Source of the DNA: PALSA-894 sp963828625
GTDB lineage: Bacteria; Pseudomonadota; Alphaproteobacteria; Rhizobiales; Xanthobacteraceae
NCBI GenBank assembly: GCA_963828625.1
Contig: CAWHEX010000005.1
Location: forward strand, 62,001-126,000
Reading direction: 5' to 3'
DNA length: 64,000 nucleotides
Shown: positions 16,802 to 26,481 of the stretch, piece by piece
Layout: each line of letters opens with the position of its first letter
Position numbering within the stretch: the first letter of the stretch is position 1
The notes under the pieces: model-generated
The model's database searches: none
What the model was told of the DNA's origin: nothing
The model's input: the letters and a program-made list of their open reading frames with translations, nothing else
Made by a program: the position numbers and the translations under genes

Positions 16802-17905
16802 ATGAACGCTCATCAGAAGATCGAGGCGATCGCCTTTTCGCGCAAGCCGGCGAGCAAGCCCGTCTCGGCCGCCGCGCGGGCGGAACTGCTGAAGGATCCG
16901 GGTTTCGGCCGCGTCTTCACCGACCACATGGTCAGCATCCGCTGGACCAAGGACCGCGGCTGGCACGACGCCGAAGTGCGCGCCCGCGAGGCGATCTCGC
17001 TCGATCCCGCCGCGGCGGTGCTGCACTACGGGCAGGAAATCTTCGAAGGCCTCAAGGCCTATAATCTCAGCGACGGCAGCATCGCGCTGTTCCGGGCCGA
17101 CCAGAATGCGCAGCGCTTCCGCGCCTCCGCGGCACGCATGGCGTTGCCGGAGTTGCCCGAGCCTCTCTTCATGCAGGCCATCGAGGAGTTGGTGACGATC
17201 GACCGGGCGTGGGTTCCGAGCGGCGAAGGCAGCCTCTACCTGCGGCCTTTCATGATCGCGACCGAGGCTTTCCTCGGCGTGCGTCCGTCGCACGAATGCC
17301 TCTTCCTCCTGATCGCAAGCTCGGTCGGCTCCTACTTCAAGGGCGGCGCCAAGGCCGTCACAGTCTGGCTGAGCGATCGCTATACGCGCGCGGCCGAGGG
17401 CGGCACCGGCGCGGCGAAATGCGGCGGCAATTATGCCGCCAGTCTTCTAGCCCAGGCCGAGGCGATCGAGCAGGGCTGCGATCAGGTCGTCTTCCTCGAC
17501 GCCGCCGAGCATAAGTGGGTCGAGGAACTTGGCGGCATGAACGTGTTCTTCGTGTTCGACGACGGCTCGATCGTGACGCCACCGCTGAGCGGCACGATCC
17601 TGCCCGGGATCACCCGCGATGCCATCATCACGCTCGCCCGCAAGGCAGGCCACACGGTCCGCGAGGAGCGCTACAGCATCGAGCAATGGCGTGCCGATGC
17701 GGCGAGCGGAAAATTGCGCGAAGCTTTCGCTTGCGGTACGGCCGCCGTCGTTTCGGCGATCGGCAAGATCAAGAGCACGAACGGCGACATCGTCATCGGC
17801 AATGGCGATGGCGGCCTGACCACGGCCGCGCTGAAGGCCAAGCTCGTCGGCATCCAGCGCGGCGATGTCGCCGATACCGAAGGCTGGATGCGCAAGATCG
17901 GTTGA
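16802..17905 (+). CDS. ilvE: Branched-chain amino acid aminotransferase
   Basis: 367 residues from ATG 16802, preceded by GGAGG. It transfers the amino group between Leu/Ile/Val and 2-oxoglutarate with PLP. The type (class IV, long bacterial/eukaryotic form) is seen in LHYGQEIFEGLKAYN, SLYLRPFMIATEAFLGVRP and the PLP-lysine segment AAKCGGNYAASLLAQ near residue 202. The end includes FACGTAAVVSAIG. A longer upstream frame from 16637 is not supported. It is monocistronic and divergent from marR. Confidence 0.96.
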   Translation: MNAHQKIEAIAFSRKPASKPVSAAARAELLKDPGFGRVFTDHMVSIRWTKDRGWHDAEVRAREAISLDPAAAVLHYGQEIFEGLKAYNLSDGSIALFRADQNAQRFRASAARMALPELPEPLFMQAIEELVTIDRAWVPSGEGSLYLRPFMIATEAFLGVRPSHECLFLLIASSVGSYFKGGAKAVTVWLSDRYTRAAEGGTGAAKCGGNYAASLLAQAEAIEQGCDQVVFLDAAEHKWVEELGGMNVFFVFDDGSIVTPPLSGTILPGITRDAIITLARKAGHTVREERYSIEQWRADAASGKLREAFACGTAAVVSAIGKIKSTNGDIVIGNGDGGLTTAALKAKLVGIQRGDVADTEGWMRKIG

Positions 17906-17925
17906 GAGCGCGATCGGCGGCCTCG

Positions 17926-18910
17926 TCAGGCCGCTGCTTCGCCGATCGCCACGGACGTACCGTCCGGGCGCGTAAGAACGGCGCGCGCGCCGTGCGGCGC
18001 GAGCAACGCCGCCGCCCTCTCCTCCCCGGCAACACAGATCGCTGTCGCCAGCCCGTCCGCGATCATCGCGCGTGGCGCGATCACGGCGGCCTCGCGCAGC
18101 GCGTTCGCGCTCGCGCCATTTGCCGGATCGAAGATGTGGTGGAAACGCCCGCCCGGCTCGAACGTCGTGCCGTAACCGCCCGAGACCGCGAGCGCGTTAT
18201 CTGAGAGGCCGACCGTACGCCCGCCGCGCAGGCCGGCGCGCCAGGCGCGGCCCTCCGGGTGATTGCCGAGCGCACGGAATTCGCCGAGATCGACCATCGC
18301 CTGCTCGAAGCCTTCGTTGCGCAACAGGCCGGCGATGCGGTCGGTGATGTATCCTTGCGCGATTCCGTTGAGCGTGATCGCCATGCCGGGCGGCAGGTCG
18401 ATGCGCCCGCTTCCCGGCCTGTACGCGGCGGAAATCCACGCGCGTCCGCGCAACCTCCAGCGCGCGCGACGCGATGTCCGGCGCGACGTTCTCGCGCGAC
18501 CAGAAGTGCTGCTCGTAGGTGCGCCAGAGCGGCTGCACCGAGATATCGAAGGCGCCGCTGCTCAATACGCCGAGTTGCTGGCTCGCATCGATGACCGCCA
18601 CCAGTTCGGGCGATGGCCGCGCCAGCACGCCATCGCGATTGAGCCGCGCAATCTCGCTGTCCTCGCGATAGAGGCTGAAGATGCGCTCGTGGCGCTCGAT
18701 CTCGTGGCGCACCTTCAGGATCGTGCGGCGCGCGAGCGCTTCGTCCCAATGCCAGAGAGTCAGCTCGGAAGCAGCGCCGAGCACCTCGCCCTGCCAGCCG
18801 AAGAAGCGCCCGGCCGGCACGGTCGCGCGCACGCCAGCCGCAAGCAGCGGCAACCCGGCGGCTGCGGCAAGCACGCGGATCGCGCGGCGTCGCGTGAAGC
18901 GCTCACGCAT
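17926..18910 (-). CDS. apbE: FAD:protein FMN transferase ApbE/NosX (frameshifted)
   Basis: The frame starts MRERFTRRRAIRVLAAAAGL at 18910, a Tat-like signal (RRR then a hydrophobic stretch). The protein joins FMN through phosphate to Thr in target flavoproteins in the periplasm. The first half has HEIERHERIFSLYREDSEI and LSSGAFDISVQPLW. After DFRRVQAG the frame shifts near 18415-18435 and continues as LPPGMAITLNGIAQGYITDR with the expected ApbE motifs GGYGTTFEP and FDPANGASA, then stops at 17926. One base error explains it. It overlaps the end of the NosR-like gene by 8 bases, whose FMN-binding domain is its likely substrate. Confidence 0.85.
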
Positions 18911-20863
18911 GCGCCACCTTGCCGTTCTCCCGCAGTCGGCGCACCGCGACCAGTGGCGGACAGCGCTGGTCGTCGAAATACTCGACCTGGCAGTCGAGAC
19001 ACTGGAAGCATTCCGCCGTCGCGATCTTTCCGGATTTCTCGATCGCCCTCACCGGACAGGCGGCCTCGCACAGCCGGCACGGGCTGCCGCACTCGGCACG
19101 CCGCCGCAGCCGGTCGAGCAGGTGGAAGCGGTCAAGCGCCGCCAGCACGCCACCGAGCGGACACAAGAAGCGGCAATAGGCGCGCTCGGTGGTGAGGCCG
19201 ATCGCGAGCAGCGCGGCCGCGTAGGCGAGATAAGGCCACGCCCGCGTGAACTTCGAGGTGATCGCGGTCTTGAACGGCTCGATCTCGGCGGCGCTTTCGG
19301 CGGTTTCGATGGAGACGAACGCAAGGCCGATCAATACGAACGCCGCGACGTACTTGCCCCAGCGCAGGCGGCTCTCGGTCAGCGCCGAGGGCGTCCACTG
19401 CGGCACGCCGAGTGCGCGTGCGAACTGCGCGAGCAATTCCTGCAACGCGCCGAACGGACAGAGCCAGCCGCAGAACACGCCGCGCCCGATCAGGATCAGC
19501 GAACCCGCCGTATAGACCGCGATGATGACGATCAACGGCTCGAGCAGCAGCGTCGTGTCGAAGCCGCGCAGCGGTGCGGTCACGTAGTGCATCACGTTGA
19601 CGATCGAGAACTGCGCGCCCGCGATCCAGCCGACCCACACGAGCACGAAGGCAAGAAAGCCGATGCGCACCACACGATGCGCCGTGCGCGAGCGCGCGAG
19701 GCGATCCTGAAACACGAAGATCAGCGTCAGCGCGGCCAATGCGACACACAATATCGCGATGCTCACCCGCGCATCGCGCCACGCCTCGACCCAGATCGGC
19801 GTCGGCTTCGCATCCGGCATCAGCACATAGGAGGCAGGCAGCCGGTAGTGCAGCGGAAACGCGACGTAGCTGTTGTCCACCTGCACCAGCAGCTCGAGCC
19901 GCCATTCCTTCAGCGGGTCGAACGTCGGCGGCAACGCGAACAGCGCCGCGTATTGCTGCGAGAGAAAGCCCTCGTGCTCGCGCGTATCAAGCCGCAGGAA
20001 ATCCGAATTGACGAAACTGTAGGTGCGGCCTTCCTGCACAACGCGGATGCGATCGAAGCGATAACCTTTCGCGGCGCGCACGTAGTCGTCGCCGAGGAAG
20101 TCGTACGGGCCGGTCGACGCGACCGCGATCACCTGCGCGCCGGGCGGAAACCGCCGCATGTATTCGTTGTAGCGATTGAGGCCGATCAGGCTGCCGCCGA
20201 GCGCCGCGGGCGTGAGCAGCGCCGCGTGTAGGGACGTCGGTCTCGCCTGGCCGGGTGTGGCGACGCGCCGGATGGACGACCGCGCCCTCGGCGAGCAGAT
20301 CCGCCCATGACGACGCGGCGATATTGCTCGCGATTGAGCGTCGGCTCGCTCACCTGCGGCAGCGCCATGCGCGTACGCAGCACCAGCCGGGCCGCGTCCG
20401 CGACCGCGCCGCGCATCGCGCGCGCCGTCACCGTCGCGCCGGCAACGAAATCCGGATGCAGCGCCGGCGTGGTGCCGCCACGGACCGACTCCCCGGCCTC
20501 GCGCGCGAGGAACGTATCGAGTTGCGGCTGGCGGATCGCGTCGTTCACCACATAGGGCTCGACGTGGAAGATCACCTTCGCGCCGGTGATGCGGCCGGCC
20601 AGATCGACGCCCGCGATCACGTCGAACGGCACGCTCGAATAGCCGGAGGCGCGCACCACATCGAACGTGGAGAACAGGTAGGCGACGACCTCAGTGCCCT
20701 TGTAGACCGCGATGCTGGGCGGCGAACCTTCTTCCGCACCGAGCCGCTCGGCGCCCGGCATCACCACGGCGAGCACGTCCGGCGTCAGCCGCTCGCGCAG
20801 CGTTGCGGCGTCGGCGGCAGCAGCGACAAGAATCAGGAGGAGCGAGAGGAGGATGCGCGGCAC
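18903..20863 (-). CDS. NosR-like FMN-binding, ferredoxin-type membrane protein (two frameshifts)
   Basis: Starts MPRILLSLLL at 20863 with a signal peptide. An extracytoplasmic FMN-binding domain carries the flavinylation motif AGATVT (Thr144). Near 20320 and again near 20265-20285 the reading frame changes; the pieces REQY, AASSWADLLAEGAVV and LTPAALGGSLIGLNRYNEY join into one normal NosR sequence. Then come five or six membrane helices with two polyferredoxin signatures: CGWLCPFGALQE with CRFLCPLGG, and at the C-terminus CGSPCRLCEAACP and CFQCLDCQ. NosR in denitrifiers passes electrons to N2O reductase, but no nosZ lies in this window. The family also has NirI-like members, so the partner is uncertain. 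Confidence 0.8.
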
Positions 20864-20884
20864 GCCGCGATCATAGCGCGCGAT

Positions 20885-21859
20885 CTACTCCGCCGTCAGT
20901 CCGCTCGCCTTCATGATCGCGGCCTGCCGCTCCACCTCGGGCGGCAGCGTCTTGAGATAGTACGCCCGCGTGCGCCGCTCGGGCGGCTCGGGCGCGACGC
21001 CGAGCGTCGCGAACCGCTCGCGCACGAACGCGCTCTCCACCACCTTGTTGGCCGCTTCAGCGAGGCGGTTCACAATCGCCTCGGGTGTCCCTTTTGGAAA
21101 CTCGAACGCGCTGAGCGAGGCGCAATTGATGTCGAAGCCCTCCTCGGCCGCGGTTGGCAAGTCGGGGAGCACATCGGAGCGGCTTAGTCCCATCGTGGCG
21201 ACCGCCTTCACGGTGCCGCCCCTGATCTGCTGAATTGCGGTGGAAACCTGCTCGCACATGTAGTCGATGCGGCCCGCCAGCAGATCCTGCATCGCGGGCC
21301 CGGCGCCGCGATACGGAACATGCGTGATCTTCACACCCATCGCTTGATCGAGCAGCAGCGCGCAGATGTGCGCGCCCGCGCCGGTGCCGGATGAGCCGTA
21401 CTGGAGCTTGTCGGTATTGGCCTTGGCGTAGGCTACGAACTCCTTCAGCGTGTTCGCCGGAAAATCCTTGCGCGCGATCAGGATGCGGGCCGAGTCGGCG
21501 AACTGGAGCACGTGCTCGAAATCGGTGAGCGGATTATAAAGCACTTTCTTGCCGTAGAGCGCCGGCACGGTCGTCATGGTGGCGCTGCCGCCGAGCAGGA
21601 ACGTGTAACCGTCGGGCGCGGCCTTCGCCACGCGATTGGCGCCGGTCATGCCCCCCGCGCCGCCGATGTTCTCGATGATGACCTGCTGGCCGAGCACCTC
21701 GCTCAGGCCCTGCGCCATGATGCGCCCAACAGTGTCGACGGGGCCGCCCGCCGCATAGGGCACGATCATCGTGACCGGGCGCGTAGGCCAGTCCTCCGCG
21801 TAGGCCGGACTCGCGAACGTGAGGGCGGCCAGCGTCAATCCAATGGAACCGCGCGTCAT
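20885..21859 (-). CDS. Bug/TctC-type tripartite tricarboxylate transporter binding protein
   Basis: 324 residues from ATG 21859 (MTRGSIGLTLAALTFASPAYA, a Sec signal). The mature protein opens EDWPTRPVTMIVPYAAGGP and contains IIENIGGAGGMTGANRVAKA, VPYRGAGPAMQDLLAGRIDY and MGLSRSDVLPDLPTAAEEG, all typical of periplasmic Bug solute-binding proteins. Bug proteins bind carboxylates or amino acid-like ligands, and most are orphans without an adjacent transporter, as here. It follows a beta-propeller protein gene by 7 bases and both are probably co-transcribed. Confidence 0.93.
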   Translation of the reverse strand: MTRGSIGLTLAALTFASPAYAEDWPTRPVTMIVPYAAGGPVDTVGRIMAQGLSEVLGQQVIIENIGGAGGMTGANRVAKAAPDGYTFLLGGSATMTTVPALYGKKVLYNPLTDFEHVLQFADSARILIARKDFPANTLKEFVAYAKANTDKLQYGSSGTGAGAHICALLLDQAMGVKITHVPYRGAGPAMQDLLAGRIDYMCEQVSTAIQQIRGGTVKAVATMGLSRSDVLPDLPTAAEEGFDINCASLSAFEFPKGTPEAIVNRLAEAANKVVESAFVRERFATLGVAPEPPERRTRAYYLKTLPPEVERQAAIMKASGLTAE

Positions 21860-21866
21860 GCGTACC

Positions 21867-22820
21867 TCAATAGCGCAGCACCACCAGCCGGTCGGTGCCG
21901 GATTCCGCGCCCCACACTTCGCCCGCGCGACCGAGCATCTGGCGGACCGCCGCGCCGCGCTTGTTCGACGGGAAGGTATCGAATTTCTCGGTCGCGGGAT
22001 CGAAGCGCAGGATCGCATTCGCGACGAAATCCGTGACCCACACCTTGTCCTTCTCGTCGACGTAGACCGAATAGCAGCCGCTCTTGCTCTTCGGCAGCGG
22101 CCAGCTTTTCCATGTCCTGGTTTCCGGCTCATAGCGCGCAAGCTCGCCCGCGTGCCAGAAGCTCACCCACAACACACCCTTGGAGTCCGACCAGATGCGG
22201 CGCGGGCCGACGCCGGGCTTCGGCGGTTCGACGATGCTTGCGGCACCGCTCGCCGTATCGATACGCGCGATGTGGTCGCCGGCGAGTGAGGCATACCAGA
22301 CATCGCCCGAGGGCGTGGTCGTGATGCCATAGGGGCCGGCGCCCTTCGGCGCCTTCCATGCGTCGACCTTGCCGCTCGCCGGGTCGACGCGGCCGTAGAC
22401 GCCGTTCTGCCCGGTGAACCAGAGCGTTCCCTTGGCGTCGAACGTCGCGGTGTTGAGATTGGCCTTCTCGAATCCCGCCGGCAGCGGAAACAGCTTCACC
22501 TCGCGTGTCTTCGCGTCGACGCGCGCGATCGCGTTCTGCCCGCTTTCGGTGATCCAGGCGGCGCCGTCCGGCCCCGCGATGACGCCGTGCGGAGAGGCCT
22601 TCGCGCCGAGCTTGATCTGCTCAGCCTTGCCGGTCTTCGGATCGAGAACGCCGAGCGCGCCCTGGTTCTGCGCCGTGTACCAGACCGAACCATCCGGCGC
22701 GGCGGCGACGTCGTGCGGGTGTGCGCCTGCGGGGACCGGAAAATAGCTGACGCGCGTGTCGGCGAATGCCGCCGTCAGCGACATCAACAACGCCGCGAGC
22801 GTCGCGGTGGCGTGGTTCAA
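21867..22820 (-). CDS. Vgb-like (virginiamycin B lyase family) beta-propeller, secreted
   Basis: About 317 residues. The best start is TTG 22820, six bases after GGAGG, giving LNHATATLAALLMSLTAAFA as signal peptide. Repeats of the type APDGSVWYTAQNQGALGVLD, GPDGAAWITESGQNAIARVD, DAKGTLWFTGQNGVYGRVD and TPSGDVWYASLAGDHIARID indicate a six- or seven-bladed propeller. Vgb lyase uses Mg and a His/Glu site; the catalytic residues could not be verified. It could instead be a periplasmic ligand sensor. It is upstream of the Bug protein in one operon. Confidence 0.75.
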   Translation of the reverse strand: MNHATATLAALLMSLTAAFADTRVSYFPVPAGAHPHDVAAAPDGSVWYTAQNQGALGVLDPKTGKAEQIKLGAKASPHGVIAGPDGAAWITESGQNAIARVDAKTREVKLFPLPAGFEKANLNTATFDAKGTLWFTGQNGVYGRVDPASGKVDAWKAPKGAGPYGITTTPSGDVWYASLAGDHIARIDTASGAASIVEPPKPGVGPRRIWSDSKGVLWVSFWHAGELARYEPETRTWKSWPLPKSKSGCYSVYVDEKDKVWVTDFVANAILRFDPATEKFDTFPSNKRGAAVRQMLGRAGEVWGAESGTDRLVVLRY

Positions 22821-22869
22821 ATCACTCCTCCCAGTCAGGAGCCGGCTTTGCGCCGGTCTTCCCGCGCGT

Positions 22870-23337
22870 TCATTCGGCGGCTTCACGCTTGCCGCCGCCT
22901 TTTTCCCAGCGATCCGCCGCGGCGTCATCCGCCTTTCGGGCTTCGACCCACACGGCCTGTCCGGCGCGCTCTTCCTTTTTCCAGAAGGGCGCGCTGACTT
23001 TAAGATAATCCATCAGAAATTCCGCCGCCGCGAAAGCGGCCTCGCGATGCGACGAAGCCGTAACGACCATCATGATGTTGTCGCCCGGAACAAACCGGCC
23101 GTGGCGATGGATCACCGTCACGCCGAGCAGCGGCCAGCGCGACTGCGCTTCCTCGACATGGCGCGCGATCTCGGCTTCCGCCATCCCCGGATAATGTTCC
23201 AGCGTCATCGCGGCGACGCCGTCACCGCGGCAGATGCCGGTGAAGGTCGCGACCGCGCCGATGTCCGTGCGCCCCTTGGTCAGCCGCGCGATCTCGGCGC
23301 CGATGTCGAAGTCCTCGCGCTGGATGCGGACGCTCAC
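22870..23337 (-). CDS. moaE: Molybdopterin synthase catalytic subunit
   Basis: 155 residues starting MSVRIQREDFDIGAEIARLT at 23337. Inserts sulfur into precursor Z together with MoaD to make molybdopterin. Family sequence: GAVATFTGICRGDGV, MTLEHYPGMAEAEI, VTVIHRHGRFVPGDNIMMVV, and FLMDYLKVSAPFWKKE with the active-site lysines. It starts 1 base after moaD. A Gln/Glu-rich tail follows. Together with pgsA and uvrC this is a conserved local order. Confidence 0.96.
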   Translation of the reverse strand: MSVRIQREDFDIGAEIARLTKGRTDIGAVATFTGICRGDGVAAMTLEHYPGMAEAEIARHVEEAQSRWPLLGVTVIHRHGRFVPGDNIMMVVTASSHREAAFAAAEFLMDYLKVSAPFWKKEERAGQAVWVEARKADDAAADRWEKGGGKREAAE

Positions 23338-23338
23338 C

Positions 23339-23590
23339 TCAGCCCCCGGTCATCGGCGGGAAGAACGCGATCTCGCGCGCGCCCGCGATTTGCGTATCGG
23401 GTTTCACATGCGTGCGGTCGATCGCGGCGCGGATCACCTTGGCGTTCTCGAACGCATAAGCGTATTCCTCGCCGCGCCCGGACAGCCACGCGACCAGATC
23501 GCCGACCGTACGCACGGTGGCCGGCGGATCGATCTCCTCCTCGGGCTTGCCGATGCGCTCGCGCACCCAGGCAAAGTAGAGAAGCTTCAA
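23339..23590 (-). CDS. moaD: Molybdopterin synthase sulfur carrier subunit
   Basis: 83 residues. Beta-grasp sulfur carrier: MKLLYFAWVRERIGK at the start, then GDLVAWLSGRGEEYAYAF, and it ends with the required Gly-Gly (FFPPMTGG) that is thiocarboxylated by MoeB-like enzymes. It forms a heterotetramer with MoaE, encoded just downstream. Confidence 0.96.
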   Translation of the reverse strand: MKLLYFAWVRERIGKPEEEIDPPATVRTVGDLVAWLSGRGEEYAYAFENAKVIRAAIDRTHVKPDTQIAGAREIAFFPPMTGG

Positions 23591-23594
23591 GCGC

Positions 23595-24203
23595 TCAGTC
23601 CTCGATCAAATGCCGCACGCCGGCACGGAAATAGTCCCAACCCGTATATAGAGTGAGGATCGCCGAGAGCCAGAGCAGCGCGATGCCGATCTCGGTGGTG
23701 ATCGGCAGGATCTTGTCGCCGGCATCGCCCGCAATGCAGAAGCCGACCGCGAGCAGCTGGAGGAACGTCTTCCACTTCGCGAGCCACGTCACCTGCACGG
23801 TGACGCGCAGTTCCGCGAGATATTCGCGCAGCCCCGAGACAAGAATTTCGCGGCACAGGATGATGATCGCCGCCCAGAGCGCGAGGCCCTTGATGGTCTC
23901 GTCGGCGGCGAGCATCAGCAGGCAGGACGAGACGAGCAGCTTGTCGGCGATCGGGTCGAGCATGCGCCCGAAGCTCGACTGCTGGCCGTAGGCGCGCGCC
24001 ACATAGCCGTCGAGCACGTCGGTGATGCCGGCCACGATGAAGACGAACAGCGCCACCCAGCGCAGCCACAGCCCGTATCCGAGGATCGACTGGAAATACA
24101 TGCAGCCGACAACGACCGGCACCGCGCCGATGCGCGAATAGGTCAGCAGGTTCGGCAGAGCAAACGCCCGCGCCGACGATGCGGGACTCGTCGTCGTGGT
24201 CAT
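23595..24203 (-). CDS. pgsA: CDP-diacylglycerol-glycerol-3-phosphate 3-phosphatidyltransferase
   Basis: 202 residues with four or more hydrophobic segments. The CDP-alcohol phosphotransferase signature DVLDGYVARAYGQQSSFGRMLDPIADK (residues about 62-88, with the D-x2-D-G-x2-A-R-x8-G-x3-D-x3-D spacing) is complete. It makes phosphatidylglycerol phosphate, the precursor of PG and cardiolipin and of the Lgt substrate. Located between uvrC (81 bases upstream) and moaD (4 bases downstream), as in many alphaproteobacteria. Confidence 0.94.
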   Translation of the reverse strand: MTTTTSPASSARAFALPNLLTYSRIGAVPVVVGCMYFQSILGYGLWLRWVALFVFIVAGITDVLDGYVARAYGQQSSFGRMLDPIADKLLVSSCLLMLAADETIKGLALWAAIIILCREILVSGLREYLAELRVTVQVTWLAKWKTFLQLLAVGFCIAGDAGDKILPITTEIGIALLWLSAILTLYTGWDYFRAGVRHLIED

Positions 24204-24284
24204 GGCGTCAAAAGAGCATTTGCGCCCCGGCGGTGCAACCGCGTTATGCGGATGGCTGGCCCGCCGTTTGCCGCTGCGGAACGG

Positions 24285-26444
24285 TCAGCCGCGCGGGGCG
24301 GATTCATGAAAGAAATCATAGATCTTGCGGGCGGTTTCGGCGTTGATCCCCGGCACATGTTCGAGGTCCGCCACCGAGGCGCGCTCGATCGCCTTCAGGG
24401 TGCCGAAGTGGTGCAGGAGCGCGCGCTTGCGAGTCGGGCCGATTCCCGGGATTTCCTGCAGGCCGGCCTCGCGGATGTCCTTCTTGCGTTTCTGCCGGTG
24501 CGAGCCGACCGCAAAGCGATGCGCCTCGTCGCGCAGCCGCTGCACGAAGTAGAGCACCGGGTCGCGCGGCTTGAGCTTGAGCGGCTCGCGCCCGGTGATG
24601 AAGAAGGTCTCGCGGCCGGCGTCGCGCTCCGGACCCTTGGCGATGCCGATGAGCGGCACGCCGGTGACGCCGAGCTCGGCGAGGGTTTCGCGCGCGGCGG
24701 TGAGCTGACCCTGTCCGCCGTCGATCAGCACGAGATCGGGCCAAGGGGATTCGGCGGGCTCCGCATCTTCATCGTTTGGCTCGACCGTCGCCACCAGCTC
24801 CATTCCCCTCTCTCCGTCGGGAAGAGGATGACCGAGCGCAGCGAGGACCGGAGAGGGGTTCACTTCATAAGGCTCGTTCAAGACCCCCGCTTCCGCCGCG
24901 CCCGGTAGCGCATCGGCCTCCTGCGGAATGTCCTGCGCATCGATCACCGCGCGCGGCGCTTCCGCCATCAACCGCTTGAACCTTCGCGTCAGCACCTCGC
25001 GCATCATGCCGAAGTCGTCGCCCGGCGTGAGCGTCTCGGACCGGATGTTGAACTTGCGGTACTGGTTCTTGCGGAAGCCTTCCGGTCCCGCGACAACCAT
25101 CGCGCCGACCGCGTTCGAACCCTGGATGTGCGAGTTGTCGTAGACCTCGATGCGGCGCGGCGTCTTGTCGAGGCCGAACGTCTCGGCAAGCGCACCAAGC
25201 AAATTCTGCTGCGACTGCGTTTCGGCGAGCTTGCGGCCGAGCGCCTCGCGCGCATTGGCGAGCGCGTGGTCGACCAGCTCCTTCTTCTCGCCACGCTGCG
25301 GCAGCGAGACCTCGACCTTGTGGCCGCTCTTCACGCCGAGCGCTTCGGCGAGCAGCGCGCGATCCTCAATCTCGTGCGAGAGAAAGACGCAGCGCGGCGG
25401 CGGCTTGTCGTCATAGAACTGCGTGAGAAACGCACCGAGCACCTCGCCGGCTTCGAGCGAGCGGTCGGCGCGCGGGAAGTACGCGCGGTTGCCCCAGTTC
25501 TGCCCGGTGCGAAAGAAGAACACCTCGACGCACGAATAGCCGCCCTGCTGATGCACGGCGAACACGTCGGCTTCCTCCACGGTGCGCGGGTTGATGCCCT
25601 GACGCGACTGGACCGCCGAGAGCGCGGCGAGGCGGTCGCGGTAGACGGCGGCGCGTTCGAAATCGAGATCGCCGGACGCTTTCTCCATCTCGCCCGCGAG
25701 TTCTTCCTTCACGGCGCGGCTCTTGCCGGAGAGGAACGCCTTCGCCTCGCGCACCAGCTCGGCATAGTCGGTGTGTGAAATCTCGCCGGTGCACGGTGCC
25801 GAGCAGCGCTTGATCTGATGCAACAGGCAGGGCCGCGTGCGGCTTTCGTAAACGGGGTCGGAGCATGAGCGGATCAGGAACGCGCGCTCCAGCGCCGTGA
25901 TCGTGCGATGCACCGCCTGCGCGGACGCGAACGGGCCGTAGTACTCGCCCGGCTTCGAGCGCGCACCGCGATGCTTCATGATCATCGGCGCGGTGTCGCC
26001 CTTGGTGATCAGAATGTAGGGAAACGACTTGTCATCGCGCATCAGCACGTTGAAGCGCGGGCGAAGACGCTTGATCAGGTTCGCTTCGAGCAGCAGCGCC
26101 TCGGTCTCGGTCGTGGTCGAGACGAACTCGATCGACGCGGTCGCGGCGATCATCCGCATGATGCGCGCGGTGTGGCCGGCCTGGCGCGCATACGACACGA
26201 TGCGCTTGCGGATGCTCTTCGCCTTGCCGACGTAGAGCACCTCGCCCTTGGCGTCGATCATGCGATAGACGCCCGGCGCCTTGGGGGCATGCTTGGCGTA
26301 GCGCTGGATCGCCGCGACCCCGCCCGCGAGCGGCGCGCCGGGCGCCTCCTCGTCGATCGCCGGCAGGCCGACTTCGTCCTCGACTTCATCGTCGTCGAGG
26401 TCGATGTCCGGCTCGATATTGGCCTTGGGGTCGTCCGAAACCAT
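24285..26444 (-). CDS. uvrC: Excinuclease ABC subunit C, with in-frame repeat insertion
   Basis: 719 residues, longer than the usual 610-680. The N-terminal GIY-YIG nuclease is at about residues 50-135 (APGVYRMIDAKGEVLYVGKA, SYARQAGHTARIMRM), UvrB-binding UVR at 240-275, the RNase H-like C-terminal nuclease around DLVLIDGGQGQLTAA, and HhH motifs at the end (LQEIPGIGPTRKRALLHH). The nicks it makes on both sides of bulky DNA lesions need both nuclease centres, and both are visible. Between about residues 500 and 565 lies a Glu/Pro/Ala-rich loop that includes a 54-base palindromic repeat read in frame (see 24805-24858). The N-terminal acidic stretch is a lineage extension. Confidence 0.95.
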   Translation of the reverse strand: MVSDDPKANIEPDIDLDDDEVEDEVGLPAIDEEAPGAPLAGGVAAIQRYAKHAPKAPGVYRMIDAKGEVLYVGKAKSIRKRIVSYARQAGHTARIMRMIAATASIEFVSTTTETEALLLEANLIKRLRPRFNVLMRDDKSFPYILITKGDTAPMIMKHRGARSKPGEYYGPFASAQAVHRTITALERAFLIRSCSDPVYESRTRPCLLHQIKRCSAPCTGEISHTDYAELVREAKAFLSGKSRAVKEELAGEMEKASGDLDFERAAVYRDRLAALSAVQSRQGINPRTVEEADVFAVHQQGGYSCVEVFFFRTGQNWGNRAYFPRADRSLEAGEVLGAFLTQFYDDKPPPRCVFLSHEIEDRALLAEALGVKSGHKVEVSLPQRGEKKELVDHALANAREALGRKLAETQSQQNLLGALAETFGLDKTPRRIEVYDNSHIQGSNAVGAMVVAGPEGFRKNQYRKFNIRSETLTPGDDFGMMREVLTRRFKRLMAEAPRAVIDAQDIPQEADALPGAAEAGVLNEPYEVNPSPVLAALGHPLPDGERGMELVATVEPNDEDAEPAESPWPDLVLIDGGQGQLTAARETLAELGVTGVPLIGIAKGPERDAGRETFFITGREPLKLKPRDPVLYFVQRLRDEAHRFAVGSHRQKRKKDIREAGLQEIPGIGPTRKRALLHHFGTLKAIERASVADLEHVPGINAETARKIYDFFHESAPRG
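24805..24858. repeat. Palindromic repeat inserted in frame in uvrC
   Basis: 54 bases begin CCCCTCTC and end with the complement GAGAGGGG, and the centre has CCTCGCTGCGCTCGGTCAT-like sequence known from intergenic repeats of Bradyrhizobium-type genomes. Its length is a multiple of three, and it adds SPVLAALGHPLPDGERG to the loop of UvrC near residue 535. Confidence 0.65.
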
Positions 26445-26481
26445 GGGGCGAAAATCGGGACTTCGCCCATGCGGCGGCTAG

